Source: Gambelia wislizenii
Taxonomy: Eukaryota; Chordata; Lepidosauria; Squamata; Crotaphytidae
Length of the DNA stretch: 64,000 nt
Reading direction: 5' to 3'
NCBI GenBank assembly: GCA_030847615.1
Contig: JAUMIR010000002.1
Span: forward strand, 202,227,809-202,291,808
The notes beneath the pieces are model-generated. The model made no database searches, was not told the DNA's origin, and saw nothing but the letters and a program-made list of their open reading frames with translations. Position numbers and translations under genes: made by a program. Below are positions 63,870 through 64,000 of the stretch, piece after piece; positions within the stretch are counted from its first letter, which is position 1; every line of letters starts with the position of its first letter.

Positions 63870-64000
63870 CGCAGTACCCTAAAGACACCAGATCTTGTCT
63901 GATCTTGGAAGCGAGGCAGGGTCAGCTCTGGTTAGTACTTGGATAGGAGACTGCCAACAAATACCAGATGCTATAGGCTATGTTTCAAAGGAAGGAACTG
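63870..64000 (+). repeat. 5S-rRNA-derived SINE, cut by the window end
   Basis: AGATCTTGTCTGATCTTGGA, AGCGAGGCAGGGTCAGCTCT, GGTTAGTACTTGGATAGGAG and ACTGCC follow the 5S gene closely (A box, intermediate element and C box), then ATACCAGATGCTATAGGCTA and the start of the non-5S body AAGGAAGGAACTG. The best-preserved 5S head in the window. Confidence 0.88.

Noticed and set aside
63870..64000. Functional 5S rRNA gene
   Set aside because: The internal control region is mutated and the sequence runs into a SINE body instead of a T-run terminator.

Overview
The window is vertebrate nuclear DNA, almost certainly from a squamate reptile (lizard or snake). Its repeats form a typical squamate set: tRNA-headed SINEs with a Bov-B-type tail (Sauria SINE type), 5S-rRNA-headed SINEs, CR1 copies ending in ATTCTATG octamers, Penelope-like elements (PLEs), a DIRS element, many short hAT and Tigger-like DNA transposons, and a decayed Ty1/copia element. 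Genes have spliced exons with GT/AG junctions, CpG-island promoters and AATAAA signals.

Three protein-coding genes can be read with confidence, and they form the syntenic block known from human 17q25.3. NPB (neuropeptide B precursor, minus strand, 2 exons, 21795 to 19545) and ANAPC11 (APC/C RING subunit, minus strand, 84 aa, 34137 to 33788) lie left of a CpG island. ALYREF (mRNA export adaptor, plus strand, 6 coding exons, 39111 to 44809) starts from the other side of that island, so ANAPC11 and ALYREF probably share a bidirectional promoter at about 38.6-39.1 kb. A second CpG island at 48.6-49.25 kb holds a likely non-coding first exon in plus orientation; by synteny ARHGDIA is the candidate, but none of its coding exons were found. 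PCYT2, expected left of NPB, was not found either.

Layout. 1-19 kb is intergenic: a broken copia element, SINEs, MITEs, a Tc1-like remnant and a 352-bp near-perfect palindrome inserted in a SINE. 19.1-22.3 kb is NPB, with a five-copy 61-bp minisatellite in its intron. 23.1-30.1 kb is a nested transposon block: a head-to-head PLE pair bounded by one 11-bp direct repeat, later invaded by a ~1-kb LTR-like element (5-bp target duplication) and by a CR1 copy that keeps a 642-codon reading frame. 30.1-33.7 kb is mostly unrecognised with LINE scraps. 34.5-38.5 kb holds hAT, Tigger-like, PLE, 5S-SINE and RTE/Bov-B remnants. 39-45 kb is ALYREF. 45-58 kb is intergenic or possibly first-intron DNA with scattered MITEs. 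57.98-63.77 kb is a structurally complete DIRS retrotransposon with inverted terminal repeats, an internal complementary region, a gag-like ORF, RT/RNase H and a tyrosine recombinase; a 10-bp tandem duplication breaks the RT/RNase H frame. The window ends inside a 5S-headed SINE.

The most informative structures are the PLE inverted pairs. At least two (23.6-30.06 kb and 47.9-48.18 kb) are each bounded by a single target-site duplication, which means each inverted pair arrived in one integration event. No undescribed cellular system was identified. All calls come from reading the sequence; no database searches were run.
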